The position numbers were made by a program, and so were the translations under genes. Shown piece after piece: positions 1 through 8,378 of a stretch of DNA of 64,000 nt; position 1 is the stretch's first letter, and every line of letters begins with the position of its first letter. The stretch spans positions 85,149 through 149,148 of the forward strand of contig MWCQ01000005.1 of NCBI GenBank assembly GCA_002070105.1, written 5' to 3'. This DNA is from Firmicutes bacterium ADurb.Bin193. GTDB lineage: Bacteria > Bacillota > Clostridia > Monoglobales > Firm-18. The notes under the pieces were generated by a model. The model ran no database searches. It was not told the origin of the DNA and was given only the letters and a program-made list of their open reading frames with translations.

Positions 1-1685
1 CATGCCTTGCCTTTTTGTTTTGCGCCACGGGCTTTATGCCCGCTGCGGGTGCGGGTTTTTTGTTTGGACTTTCTCCCATTTTTCCGTTTCACCTCTTTAT
101 GCGCCGCTTCGGAATCTTTATCGTCCTCCGCCCTTTGCTTTTTGCGCAAGGGCTTTTTCTCATTAAACGCCTCAACAGGCACAAAATCTATCTGTTTTAC
201 ATCCTTTGCAACCCTTGCAAGACGGACCCTTATACTCTCGCCGATGCGGTATGTCCTGCGGGTATGCCTTCCCACAAGCGTCATGGTAGCCTCATCAAAC
301 TCGTAATAATCGTCGTTAAGGTCCGACATTCTTATAAGTCCCTCAATCGTATTGGGAAGCTGAATGAATATCCCGAAGGAGGTTACCGAGGATATAATTC
401 CGTCAAAATCCTGCCCGACCTTATCCTCCATATACTCGCACATTTTGTATGAAACCCAGTCACGCTCCGCCTCAACCGCCCCGACCTCGGTATCGGAGGA
501 CTGCTCGGCGGCATCCTTTGTAAGCTTTGCATACAGGGCGATTCGCTTTTTGTCAAGCCTTCCGTTTAGCCACTCGCGCAAAATGCGGTGAACCATCAAA
601 TCGGGATACCGTCTGATCGGCGAGGTAAAATGGCAGTAGTAATCGGCCGCAAGACCGAAATGCCCAAGGTTTTCGTTACTGTAACGCGCCTTCATAAACG
701 AGCGGAGCATCATTGTGCTTAGCATAAGCTGTTCCGGCTTTCCCTCTATCTGAAAAAGAAGGTTTTGCATTGCCTTGGGGCTTATACTCTTTTTCATTTT
801 AAACCTGTAATTCATACTACGCACAAGGTTAACAAACCGTTCAATCTTATCCTCGGTGGGTTTTTCGTGAACCCTGTAAACAAGCGGAAGCTCAAGACTT
901 GACATATGTCTTGCAACCGTTTCGTTTGCGGCAAGCATAAACTCCTCGATTATCTTGTTTGACACGGTGTTTTCATAGAGTTTTACATCGACTGCCCTGC
1001 CGTCGTCATCGGTTATAATCTTAGGTTCGGGAAAATCAAAATCAATACTGCCCCGCCTCATTCGCTTGTCGCGGAGGATAAGCGCAAGCTCACGCATAAG
1101 CTCAAATGTCGGCACAAGGTCGGAAAACTCGCTCCTTGCCGCCATATCGCCGTCCAAAACCTTCGTAACCTTTGTATAGGTCATTCTCGCCTTGCTGACT
1201 ATAAAGCTTTCGCAAAGCTCATAATCGATAACGCCGCCGCTTTCGTCAATGGTCATAAAGCATGAAACGGTAAGGCGGGGCTTGTGAGGATTAAGACTGC
1301 AAAGCCCGTTGGACAGCTTTTTCGGAAGCATCGGCACAACCTTGTCAACCAAATAAACGCTTGTCCCGCGGTTGAATGCCTCATCGTCAAGCTCGGTATT
1401 GGCCCTGACATACCAGCTTACATCGGCTATATGAACGCCAAGAAGATAGTTGCCGTCCGAAAGCCGCTCGACGCTTATTGCATCGTCAAGATCCTTCGCA
1501 TCCTCCCCGTCGATTGTAACAATAGTCATATCGCTGAGGTCTCTTCTTCGGGCAAATTCTTCTTCCGGTATCTGTTCGGGTATTTTGGAAACCTCGTCCA
1601 TCACGGCAAGAGGGAATTCCTGTGTTAATCCATGTTGCCTTAGCAACTCTTTAAATTCCGTAAAAGTCCGACTCCTTTCAATCAT
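1..1685 (-). CDS. rnr: RNase R/RNase II-family exoribonuclease, N-terminally short, cut by the left window edge
   Basis: A 3'-5' exoribonuclease of the RNB family, which degrades structured and damaged RNA. About 561 codons are visible. The catalytic signature IDGEDAKDLDDA, with the clustered aspartates that hold the metals, lies about 55-65 residues from the start and is followed by LGVHIADVSWYV. Near the left edge the VGRHTRRTYRIGE stretch fits the C-terminal S1 domain, and a Lys/Arg-rich tail typical of RNase R runs off the window with no stop. The oddity is the start. Upstream in frame there is a TAA immediately before the chosen ATG region, and the secG terminator and stop lie within 90 bases, so there is no room for the roughly 200 residues of helix-turn-helix and cold-shock domains that normally precede RNB. 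The ATG has no strong ribosome site, so the exact start is uncertain. The secG-rnr order is common in Firmicutes. Confidence 0.85.
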   Translation of the reverse strand, partial: MIERSRTFTEFKELLRQHGLTQEFPLAVMDEVSKIPEQIPEEEFARRRDLSDMTIVTIDGEDAKDLDDAISVERLSDGNYLLGVHIADVSWYVRANTELDDEAFNRGTSVYLVDKVVPMLPKKLSNGLCSLNPHKPRLTVSCFMTIDESGGVIDYELCESFIVSKARMTYTKVTKVLDGDMAARSEFSDLVPTFELMRELALILRDKRMRRGSIDFDFPEPKIITDDDGRAVDVKLYENTVSNKIIEEFMLAANETVARHMSSLELPLVYRVHEKPTEDKIERFVNLVRSMNYRFKMKKSISPKAMQNLLFQIEGKPEQLMLSTMMLRSFMKARYSNENLGHFGLAADYYCHFTSPIRRYPDLMVHRILREWLNGRLDKKRIALYAKLTKDAAEQSSDTEVGAVEAERDWVSYKMCEYMEDKVGQDFDGIISSVTSFGIFIQLPNTIEGLIRMSDLNDDYYEFDEATMTLVGRHTRRTYRIGESIRVRLARVAKDVKQIDFVPVEAFNEKKPLRKKQRAEDDKDSEAAHKEVKRKNGRKSKQKTRTRSGHKARGAKQKGKA

Positions 1686-1744
1686 ATAGGGATGTTATCC
1701 CGATAAAAGCGTAATACTGCGCAAGCACACATTCCCCATAAGTT

Positions 1745-1772
1745 AAAAAAACCGCCGTAAAGGCGGCTTTTG
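1745..1772 (-). terminator. Rho-independent terminator after secG
   Basis: On the minus strand AAAGCCGCC, a TTTA loop and GGCGG are followed by seven T residues, directly after the secG stop. It separates secG from the short rnr gene, so rnr must rely on read-through or on its own promoter in the remaining ~60 bases. Confidence 0.8.
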
Positions 1773-1777
1773 CTGAT

Positions 1778-2008
1778 TTATTTGATAAAAGCAAGCACAA
1801 TCGATGTTATAAGGAATATAACCGCGACAACTGTTGTCAGCCTGTTAAGCATGGCATCAATCGTCCTGCCCTTGTTTTTACCGAAAAATGTTTCAGCACC
1901 GCCCGCAATCGACCCCGAAAGACCGAAGCTTTTACCCGATTGTAAAAGTACTATTACTATCAGGATAACAGCAACAAGTATATGAAGTATTGTAACCGCC
2001 GTTGACAT
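1778..2008 (-). CDS. secG: Preprotein translocase subunit SecG
   Basis: Small auxiliary subunit of the SecYEG translocon in the cytoplasmic membrane, which helps SecA-driven export. At 76 residues it has the usual SecG length. It shows two hydrophobic helices (about residues 5-23 and 55-75) joined by a Gly-rich cytoplasmic loop with LLQSGKSFGLSGSIAGGAE and FFGKNKGR, the family signature. The ATG is preceded by AAAGGAGG at good spacing. Its leader carries one copy of a recurrent promoter plus structured-leader element (2041-2146) ending about 32 bases before the start codon, and a terminator follows the stop. It is therefore probably its own transcription unit between ruvA and rnr. Confidence 0.93.
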   Translation of the reverse strand: MSTAVTILHILVAVILIVIVLLQSGKSFGLSGSIAGGAETFFGKNKGRTIDAMLNRLTTVVAVIFLITSIVLAFIK

Positions 2009-2040
2009 ATTATCTTTCCTCCTTTATCTGCAATCGTATA

Positions 2041-2146
2041 CATTAAAACATAGGTGCAATTCGCCAGTCGAATTGCCTCGCACCGTTTCAATAGATGCAA
2101 CGGGATAAAACCGAAAGGTTTTATTACCTTGAGCGCATTTATTATA
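2041..2146 (-). promoter_or_regulatory. Recurrent structured leader element, copy 1, upstream of secG
   Basis: On the minus strand a -35 TTGCAT, a 17-base spacer and TATAAT run straight into AAATGC and two stem-loops. The first is GGTAATAAAACC paired with GGTTTTATCCC. The second is TTGAAAC/GTTTTAA enclosing GCAATTCG/CGAATTGC. The same layout occurs at 13752-13856 and 23568-23674 with different bases but conserved pairing. It matches no riboswitch class I can recall, so a candidate cis-acting RNA is an inference from the compensatory changes. Confidence 0.6.
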
Positions 2147-2221
2147 GCACATATACATATAGAATGCAAGAGTTAATTTCCTTCCCGAAATGGCATAATT
2201 ACAGGTTGAATCCGCCGCAGA

Positions 2222-2806
2222 CTACAACAGGTATTTAAGCGCGTGCCTTATGGTGTCCTCAAGCGACAAATTCCCTCCTGCGCTTTTTACCGCCTTCGCG
2301 GCGGCGGGGGGGGAGTACCCTAAAACGACAAGCGCCTCTATCGCCTCACTTTCAAGGTTTGTCGACGGGATTATGTCGATTATGTTGTTACGGATAAAGT
2401 CCTCCGTCTTAATTTTATCCTTAAGCTCAAGAATTATTCGTTGGGCAAGCTTTTGCCCTACCCCCTGCGCTTTTGTGACGGTTTTGTAATCGCCCGTTGC
2501 GATTGCGAGGGCAAGGTCCTCGCCCGAAACGGATGAAAGAATGTTAAGCGCCGCCTTTGGCCCAACACCGCTTACCGATATAAGAAGCTCAAAGGTAGAG
2601 CGTTCCTCTGCCGTGGTAAAGCCGTAAATCTCGAAGATATCCTCTCTTACATGGAGATGGGTGTAAAAACAAACCGAATCGCCCGCTTTGCCCGCTTCAC
2701 GAAGGCTTTTCGCGCTTGTCGAAATCTTATAACCTATTCCCGAAGCATCGACGACGGCGTATGTTTCGCCCACACGGGCAAGACTGCCCTTTATGTAATC
2801 GTACAT
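2222..2806 (-). CDS. ruvA: Holliday junction DNA helicase subunit RuvA
   Basis: RuvA binds four-way DNA junctions as a tetramer and loads the RuvB motor for branch migration during recombination repair. The 194-residue protein has the family layout: an N-terminal OB fold opening MYDYIKGSLARV, helix-hairpin-helix segments around LLISVSGVGPKAALNIL and AQGVGQKLAQRIILELKDK, and a C-terminal RuvB-contact domain (EAIEALVVLGYSPPAAAKAV). The ATG is preceded by TTAGGAGAG. It starts 12 bases after the topoisomerase gene ends, so the two are probably co-transcribed. The usual partner ruvB does not follow; secG does. Confidence 0.95.
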   Translation of the reverse strand: MYDYIKGSLARVGETYAVVDASGIGYKISTSAKSLREAGKAGDSVCFYTHLHVREDIFEIYGFTTAEERSTFELLISVSGVGPKAALNILSSVSGEDLALAIATGDYKTVTKAQGVGQKLAQRIILELKDKIKTEDFIRNNIIDIIPSTNLESEAIEALVVLGYSPPAAAKAVKSAGGNLSLEDTIRHALKYLL

Positions 2807-2818
2807 ATATACACTCTC

Positions 2819-4801
2819 CTAACTCACATCGGTAAGGTCGATATATTTTGCGCCGTTTTTGGCGATATGGTTTTTTCTGCCCTGAAGATTGTCACCGAGC
2901 AAAAGCTCAAACTTTGCCTGCGCAAGGGACGCGTCATCCTCCGGCATTACCCGTATAAGACGGCGCGTTTCGGGGTTCATCGTAGTTTCCCACATCATTT
3001 CGGGCTGATTCTCGCCAAGCCCCTTGCTCCTTTGAATGGTGTATTTTTTGTCGCCTATTTTGCTGATTATCCGTGCTTTTTCCGCCTCGTTGTAGGCAAA
3101 ATAGACCTTGTTGCCGCTTGTGATTTCAAAAAGAGGGGATTCTGCGATATAAACAAGCCCCTTTTCGATAAGCGTGGGCATAAGCCTGTAAAACATGGTG
3201 AGTATAAGAGTCCGTATCTGATACCCGTCCACATCGGCATCGGTACAGATAATAATCTTGCTCCAGCGAAGATTCTCAAGCTCAAATGTATTAAAATCCT
3301 TGTTGTGCTTGGATTTAGCCTCCACGCCGCAACCCAATACCCTGACAAGGTCAAGAATAATATCGTTCTTAAAAATCTTCTCGAAATCGGATTTTAAACA
3401 GTTGAGAATCTTGCCCCGTACAGGAATAATCGCCTGAAATTCGGCATCCCGACCGAGCTTGCATGAGCCGAGAGCCGAGTCACCCTCGACTATATAGAGC
3501 TCCCGCCGTTTCACATCCTTGGTGCGGCAGTCAACGAATTTCTGAACACGGCTTGTTACATCGTTGTTGCCGCTTAGCATCTTTTTAACGCTTATACGCT
3601 GTTTTTCCGCACTTTCTCTGCTTCGCTTGTTGATTAAAACCTGGTCGCATATCTTCTCTGCATCGCTTTTATTCTCTATAAAATAAACCTCAAGCTGATT
3701 TCGCAGAAAGTCGGTCATAGCCTCCTGAATAAACTTGTTGGTTATAGACTTTTTCGTCTGATTTTCATAGCTTGTAACGGTTGAAAACGAGTTGCTGACA
3801 AGACAAAGACAGTCGGCAATATCGGCAAAAAGAATTTTGCTTTCGTTTTTGTTGTACTTTCCCGCACTTTTTATATACTGGTCGATAACACTTACAAATG
3901 CGCTTTTTACCGCTTTGTCGGGTGAGCCGCCATGCTCTAAAAAGCTTGAGTTGTGATAATACTCTATCATATTCACTTCGTTGTTAAAGCAAAATGCAAC
4001 GGTAAGCTTAACCTTATAGTCGGGCTTGTCCTCACGGTCACGCCCCATACGCTCGGCCTCAAAATACTGAACATCGGTCAGCGCCTTTTCCCCGGCTATT
4101 TCTCGCACATAATCCGTAATGCCGTTTTCATAAACAAAGGTGTATTCGTCAAAGCCGCCGTCCTCTTTTTCGTCCAAAAGTCTGAACACGATTCCTGCGT
4201 TTACAACCGCCTGCTTTTTCAATACATTAAGATAGTATTCGAGGGGAATATCAATATCGGTAAAAACATCCGTGTCGGGCTTCCATTTTGTTTTCGTCCC
4301 CGTAGCCTTAAAGCGGGTCGGCTCACTTTGCAGACCGCCCACATTTTCGCCCTTTTCAAAATGAAGGCGGTGGATTTGTCCGTCACGCCTTATTTCAACA
4401 TCCATATACTCCGATGCGTACTGGGTTGCGCAAGCACCGAGCCCGTTAAGCCCCAGCGAGAACTCATAGTTGTTTCCGCTGTTGTTGTTATACTTTCCGC
4501 CCGCGTACATTTCACAAAAAACAAGCTCCCAGTTATATCTGCTCTCTTTTTCGTTATAGCCGACGGGGATTCCCCGCCCGAAGTCCTCAACCTGAACGGA
4601 GCCGTCGCAAAAACGGGTTACGATAATCGTATCACCGTAGCCCTCTCTTGCCTCGTCTATTGAATTCGATAAAATCTCAAACACGGAGTGGCAGCAACCC
4701 TCAATACCGTCCGAGCCGAAAATAACGCCGGGTCGTTTTCTGACCCTGTCCGCGCCTTTTAATGAGGATATCGAGCTGTCATCGTACCGCTTAGTTGCCA
4801 T
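2819..4801 (-). CDS. Divergent type IIA DNA topoisomerase B subunit (GyrB/ParE family)
   Basis: ATPase and TOPRIM subunit of a gyrase or topoisomerase IV-like enzyme. The GHKL ATPase is visible as SNSIDEA, VEDFGRGIPV and GLNGLGA; the last is an unusual form of the common GLHGVGA loop. The TOPRIM domain shows IVEGDSALGSCKLGRD, PVRGKILN and CTDADVDG, and the C-terminus has RSKGLGE. At 660 residues it is about ParE length. I moved the start to the ATG at 4801 because GGTGATC, complementary to the 16S 3' end, sits just before it; a GTG four codons upstream lies within that site. No A subunit is adjacent, since the next gene is ruvA. The gyrase versus topo IV role cannot be told from this sequence. 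Confidence 0.87.
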   Translation of the reverse strand: MATKRYDDSSISSLKGADRVRKRPGVIFGSDGIEGCCHSVFEILSNSIDEAREGYGDTIIVTRFCDGSVQVEDFGRGIPVGYNEKESRYNWELVFCEMYAGGKYNNNSGNNYEFSLGLNGLGACATQYASEYMDVEIRRDGQIHRLHFEKGENVGGLQSEPTRFKATGTKTKWKPDTDVFTDIDIPLEYYLNVLKKQAVVNAGIVFRLLDEKEDGGFDEYTFVYENGITDYVREIAGEKALTDVQYFEAERMGRDREDKPDYKVKLTVAFCFNNEVNMIEYYHNSSFLEHGGSPDKAVKSAFVSVIDQYIKSAGKYNKNESKILFADIADCLCLVSNSFSTVTSYENQTKKSITNKFIQEAMTDFLRNQLEVYFIENKSDAEKICDQVLINKRSRESAEKQRISVKKMLSGNNDVTSRVQKFVDCRTKDVKRRELYIVEGDSALGSCKLGRDAEFQAIIPVRGKILNCLKSDFEKIFKNDIILDLVRVLGCGVEAKSKHNKDFNTFELENLRWSKIIICTDADVDGYQIRTLILTMFYRLMPTLIEKGLVYIAESPLFEITSGNKVYFAYNEAEKARIISKIGDKKYTIQRSKGLGENQPEMMWETTMNPETRRLIRVMPEDDASLAQAKFELLLGDNLQGRKNHIAKNGAKYIDLTDVS

Positions 4802-4840
4802 ATGATCACCCACTGATTATTGTACAATAATTTTGCTCTC

Positions 4841-4869
4841 TTGTAAAGGTTTATTATTTATGTTAAAAT
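4841..4869 (+). promoter_or_regulatory. Sigma-A-type promoter for rnhA
   Basis: TTGTAA, a 17-base spacer and TAAAAT lie 21 bases before the rnhA ATG, followed by the ribosome site AAGGCGGTGA. The gene is divergent from the topoisomerase gene. Confidence 0.6.
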
Positions 4870-4890
4870 ATTCAAAAAGGCGGTGAATCG

Positions 4891-5328
4891 ATGAAAAGCG
4901 TTAAAATATATACGGACGGTGCGTGCAGCGGAAATCCGGGGCCGGGCGGCTGGGGCACGATTTTAAGCTTTAACGGGACAGAAAAGGAACTGAGCGGGGC
5001 AGAGGCGCTTACCACCAACAACAGAATGGAGCTCACGGCGGCGATTATGGGGCTTGAGGCGCTTAAGGAACCCTGCCATGTGACTTTATACAGCGACTCG
5101 AAGTATCTGATTGATGCGATTACGCTGGGCTGGGCGGAGAAATGGCGCCAAAACGGCTGGATGCGGACCAAAAAGGACAAGGCGCTTAACATTGATTTGT
5201 GGGAAAGGCTTTTAGCGCTTTTGGAAAAGCACAGAGTTGAGTTTGAGTGGGTCAGAGGTCATGCGGGGCACCCCGAAAATGAGCGGTGTGACCGCCTTGC
5301 AAACGAGGCAATCAAAAAGCTGAAATGA
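4891..5328 (+). CDS. rnhA: Ribonuclease HI
   Basis: Cleaves the RNA strand of RNA-DNA hybrids, removing primers and R-loops. The 145-residue protein has the complete type I catalytic set: Asp in [16 protein letters not shown] near residue 7, Glu in [11 protein letters not shown], Asp in YSDSKYL and the last Asp in [11 protein letters not shown], with the His of [11 protein letters not shown] nearby. GGCGGTGA precedes the ATG. It stands alone on the plus strand with its own promoter, and the next gene also has one. Confidence 0.96.
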   Translation: MKSVKIYTDGACSGNPGPGGWGTILSFNGTEKELSGAEALTTNNRMELTAAIMGLEALKEPCHVTLYSDSKYLIDAITLGWAEKWRQNGWMRTKKDKALNIDLWERLLALLEKHRVEFEWVRGHAGHPENERCDRLANEAIKKLK

Positions 5329-5353
5329 CAAAGCCTTTATGAGTAAATTTTTG

Positions 5354-5382
5354 TTGATATAATAGTTTTTTTGATGTAAAAT
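5354..5382 (+). promoter_or_regulatory. Promoter for the amidohydrolase gene
   Basis: TTGATA, a 17-base spacer and TAAAAT end 21 bases before the ATG at 5404, with AAGGAG between. Confidence 0.55.
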
Positions 5383-5403
5383 GATAAGGAGCTGGCTAAT
5401 AAA

Positions 5404-6201
5404 ATGGTTATAGATTTCCACACACATATATTTCCCGACAAAATTGCACAGAAAACGATTGAGATACTTAGCCGGCGCGCAGGGCTTGCGGCGTACACGG
5501 ACGGTACACTCGGCGCGCTAAAGCGTTCAATGGCGGAGGCAGGTGTTGACATTTCCGTAGTGCTTCCCATTGCGACAAAGCCCTCACAGGCAAACACCAT
5601 CAATACATATGCCGCCGAAATAACAGGTAGGGACGGCATTATCTCCTTCGGAAGCGTTCACCCGTTTTCACCCGACTGGAAAGATGAGCTTGACGAGGTT
5701 TATAGTCTTGGGCTTAAGGGCATTAAGCTTCACCCAGACTATCAGGAATTCTATGTTGACGATGAGACGGTTTTCCCCGTCATTGAATACGCAAAAAGTC
5801 TCGGACTGATCATAGTCTTTCACAGCGGATTTGACATCGGACTGCCCGAGCCCGTTCACTGTACTCCGGATCGGGCAAAAAGGCTTGTTGATGCCGTCGG
5901 CGGTGGGAATCTTGTATTTGCTCACACGGGAGGCTATGAAAGATGGGACGAGGTTTGCGAGCATCTTGTAGGGTTGGATGTTTATTTTGATATTAGCTTT
6001 ACGCTCGGTAAGCTTTCGGACAAAAAACTTTTAGAGATAATTACAAACCACGGGGTAAAAAAATGCCTTTTTGCCACCGACTCGCCCTGGGGGATTCAGA
6101 AGGACGATGTGGAGGCTGCGGCGCGTCTCGGTTTGCAAAAAGACGATTATAATGATATAATGTATAACAACGCCGCAAGGCTTTTGGGGTTAACGCAATA
6201 G
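5404..6201 (+). CDS. Amidohydrolase-2 family metal-dependent hydrolase
   Basis: A 265-residue TIM-barrel metal hydrolase of the ACMSD-like amidohydrolase-2 family. The first strand gives DFHTHIFP, the H-x-H metal ligands. GIKLHPDYQEF, IIVFHSGFD and LVFAHTGGYERWDE supply further histidines, and LFATDSPWG supplies the catalytic Asp. The ATG has AAGGAG upstream. Members include decarboxylases and hydrolases of aromatic or cyclic substrates, and nothing here tells the substrate. The flanking genes (rnhA and a secreted metallo-hydrolase) do not point to a pathway. The 39-base gap to the next gene and that gene's strong ribosome site allow co-transcription. Confidence 0.85.
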   Translation: MVIDFHTHIFPDKIAQKTIEILSRRAGLAAYTDGTLGALKRSMAEAGVDISVVLPIATKPSQANTINTYAAEITGRDGIISFGSVHPFSPDWKDELDEVYSLGLKGIKLHPDYQEFYVDDETVFPVIEYAKSLGLIIVFHSGFDIGLPEPVHCTPDRAKRLVDAVGGGNLVFAHTGGYERWDEVCEHLVGLDVYFDISFTLGKLSDKKLLEIITNHGVKKCLFATDSPWGIQKDDVEAAARLGLQKDDYNDIMYNNAARLLGLTQ

Positions 6202-6240
6202 AAATGCCTTCCTAGCAATCGGTAAAAAGGAGGAAAGGTC

Positions 6241-7101
6241 TTGAAAAAAAGAAGAATAATTACTATCCTTGCTTTTTTACTTATTGCTTTGGGCTTGCTT
6301 GCGGTCACCTCATGCAATAACTTCGGCACTTCTGCAAATCGTCAAAGGGGTCTTACTGAGCTTCACTTTATAGATGTCGGGCAGGGTGACAGTATTTTTA
6401 TTAGGCTTCCCAACGGCAGGACAATGCTTGTGGATGCGGGTACTAAAAACGCAGAGCAGACTGTTACGCGCTATATTAAATCAAAAAAGGTTTCCAGGAT
6501 AGATATTTTGATTGCAACCCATCCGCATGAGGACCATATAGGCGCAATGACAGGAGTAATAAACGAGTTTGAAATCGGCAGTATATATATGCCTAAGGTT
6601 TCGGCAAACACAAAGACCTTTGAAAGCCCTCTCGGCGCAATAAAAAGCAAGGGACTTTCGGTTAATTCCGCAAAGGGCGGTATGGTTTTATCCGATTCGG
6701 GCGATTTCAAAACAGAGTTTTTGGCGCCGAACGGTAACAGCTACAACGAGTTAAACGACTACTCCGCGGTTTTGAAAATCACACACGGCAGTACATCATT
6801 TCTTTTAACCGGCGATGCGGAAAAAACAAGCGAGGACGAAATGATTCGCGGCGGGTATAATCTTTCGGCGGATGTTTTGAAGGTCGGACACCACGGAAGC
6901 CACACATCCTCCTCACCCGAATTTTTAAGTGCGGTTTCCCCGCAGATAGCAGTTATCTCATGCGGGAGGGACAACTCATACGGACATCCTGCCGAAAATA
7001 CGCTTTTGGCTTTAGCGGATATAAAAGCAGAGGTTTACCGAACGGATGAAAAAGGAACAATAGTAATAACAAGCGATGGCAAAAACATAAAGGTAAGGTA
7101 A
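6241..7101 (+). CDS. ComEC C-terminal-like metallo-beta-lactamase lipoprotein
   Basis: A 286-residue protein with an N-terminal lipoprotein signal (KKRR, a hydrophobic helix, then LAVTSC near residue 25), so it is probably anchored outside the membrane. The rest resembles the hydrolase domain of the DNA-uptake protein ComEC: ELHFIDVGQGDSIFI, ATHPHEDHIGAMTG with the H-x-H-x-D-H zinc motif, LLTGDAE and LKVGHHGSHTSSSPEF. The many transmembrane helices of ComEC are absent. The start is TTG, preceded by AAAAAGGAGG. Free-standing proteins of this type are frequent in Clostridia and often sit next to DUF3006 genes, as here. Nuclease activity on extracellular DNA is plausible but not shown. Confidence 0.83.
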   Translation: MKKRRIITILAFLLIALGLLAVTSCNNFGTSANRQRGLTELHFIDVGQGDSIFIRLPNGRTMLVDAGTKNAEQTVTRYIKSKKVSRIDILIATHPHEDHIGAMTGVINEFEIGSIYMPKVSANTKTFESPLGAIKSKGLSVNSAKGGMVLSDSGDFKTEFLAPNGNSYNELNDYSAVLKITHGSTSFLLTGDAEKTSEDEMIRGGYNLSADVLKVGHHGSHTSSSPEFLSAVSPQIAVISCGRDNSYGHPAENTLLALADIKAEVYRTDEKGTIVITSDGKNIKVR

Positions 7102-7140
7102 CATTGATAAAGGCTTTGAGGGACAGAAACGGAGAGTGTT

Positions 7141-7338
7141 ATGAAGGTTATAATAGACAGGTTTGAGGGCGATTTTGCCGTTGTGGAGCTACCCGACAAA
7201 ACGACTGTGAATATGCCGAGGGTTTTGGTTCCCGGCGCGGGCGAAGGCGATGTTATAACAATAGAGCGGGAAAAGGCATGCACCGACGAGCGAAGGAAGA
7301 AAATCAGCGCTCTTATGGACGAGGTATGGAATGATTAG
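7141..7338 (+). CDS. DUF3006-family small protein
   Basis: A 65-residue acidic and basic protein beginning MKVIIDRFEGDFAVVEL and ending in a helical ERRKKISALMDEVW segment. This matches what I recall of DUF3006, a small beta-rich domain found beside ComEC-like hydrolases. It starts 39 bases after the hydrolase gene, with GGAGAG upstream, and its 3' end overlaps rlmN by 8 bases, so translation of the two is probably coupled. No catalytic residues can be named and its function is unknown. Confidence 0.75.
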   Translation: MKVIIDRFEGDFAVVELPDKTTVNMPRVLVPGAGEGDVITIEREKACTDERRKKISALMDEVWND

Positions 7339-8377
7339 TCTTAACGATTTAACGCTTTCAGAGCTTGAAAACGAAATAACGGGGCTTGGCGAGCCTAAAT
7401 TCAGAGCGGCGCAGATTTTCAGCTGGTTTTCAAAGGGAATTTCAGGCTTTGACGAGATGAGCGACCTTTCAAAACCGCTCAGGCAGAGGCTTTCCGAAAA
7501 TTACGGGATCAGGGCTGCCGTAATAGAGAAAAAACTATCCTCCGCCAAAGACGGGACCGACAAATACCTGCTTCGCCTCGGTGACGGCAACATAATAGAA
7601 AGCGTTGCAATGAAGTATAAACACGGCATATCCGTCTGCCTTTCTACGCAGGTCGGCTGTCGCATGGGCTGTGCATTTTGCGCCTCTGCCCTGGGCGGGT
7701 CGGTAAGGAACCTTTCTCCGGGCGAGATTTTGGGACAGGCGGCGGCTTTGCAAAGGGATTTGGGTGAGCGGATTTCGAACATTGTCCTTATGGGTATCGG
7801 CGAGCCTCTGGACAACTATGAAAATGTTATACGCTTTTTGAAAAATGTAAATAACCCCTTGGGGATGAATATAGGCTACCGTCACATTTCGCTTTCGACC
7901 TGCGGGCTTGTTGACCGTATTTACGATCTGGCAAAAGAAAACATGCCTATAACGCTTTCGGTTTCGCTTCATGCCCCCAACGACGAAATACGGTCAAAGC
8001 TAATGCCGATAAACAAAAAATACCCTGTGGCAAAGCTTATCGCGGCTTGCAGGGAATATACAAGAATTACGAATAGAAGAATTTCGTTTGAATATATACT
8101 AATAGACGGCGTCAACGACGGCGAGACGCAGGCAGGCGAGCTATCGGAGTCGTTGTTGGGTATGCTTTGCCATGTAAATCTTATACCCGCAAACCCCGTA
8201 ACGGAGTCGGGGCTGAAAAAAAGCCCGCCCAAAAGGGTTGAGGCCTTCAAAAACAGGCTTCTGCGGCATCGGATAAATGTTACGGTAAGGCGCGCCCTCG
8301 GTACGGATATTGACGCTTCCTGCGGACAGCTTCGTCGAAAACACAAAAATGCACAGCAGCAACAAGGTTGGTGTTAA
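7331..8377 (+). CDS. rlmN: 23S rRNA (adenine2503-C2) methyltransferase RlmN
   Basis: Radical SAM enzyme that methylates A2503 of 23S rRNA and A37 of some tRNAs. The 348-residue length is normal. The cluster motif CRMGCAFCAS follows STQVG, and GEPLDNYENV, SLSTCGLV and SVSLHAPND are the usual SAM-binding stretches. The conserved C-terminal Cys that forms the methyl-Cys is within DASCGQLR. The gene overlaps DUF3006, and prpC begins just after its stop. In B. subtilis the homologue (yloN) also opens the prpC-prkC-rsgA-rpe-thiN-spoVM order. Confidence 0.96.
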   Translation: MISLNDLTLSELENEITGLGEPKFRAAQIFSWFSKGISGFDEMSDLSKPLRQRLSENYGIRAAVIEKKLSSAKDGTDKYLLRLGDGNIIESVAMKYKHGISVCLSTQVGCRMGCAFCASALGGSVRNLSPGEILGQAAALQRDLGERISNIVLMGIGEPLDNYENVIRFLKNVNNPLGMNIGYRHISLSTCGLVDRIYDLAKENMPITLSVSLHAPNDEIRSKLMPINKKYPVAKLIAACREYTRITNRRISFEYILIDGVNDGETQAGELSESLLGMLCHVNLIPANPVTESGLKKSPPKRVEAFKNRLLRHRINVTVRRALGTDIDASCGQLRRKHKNAQQQQGWC

Positions 8378-8378
8378 T

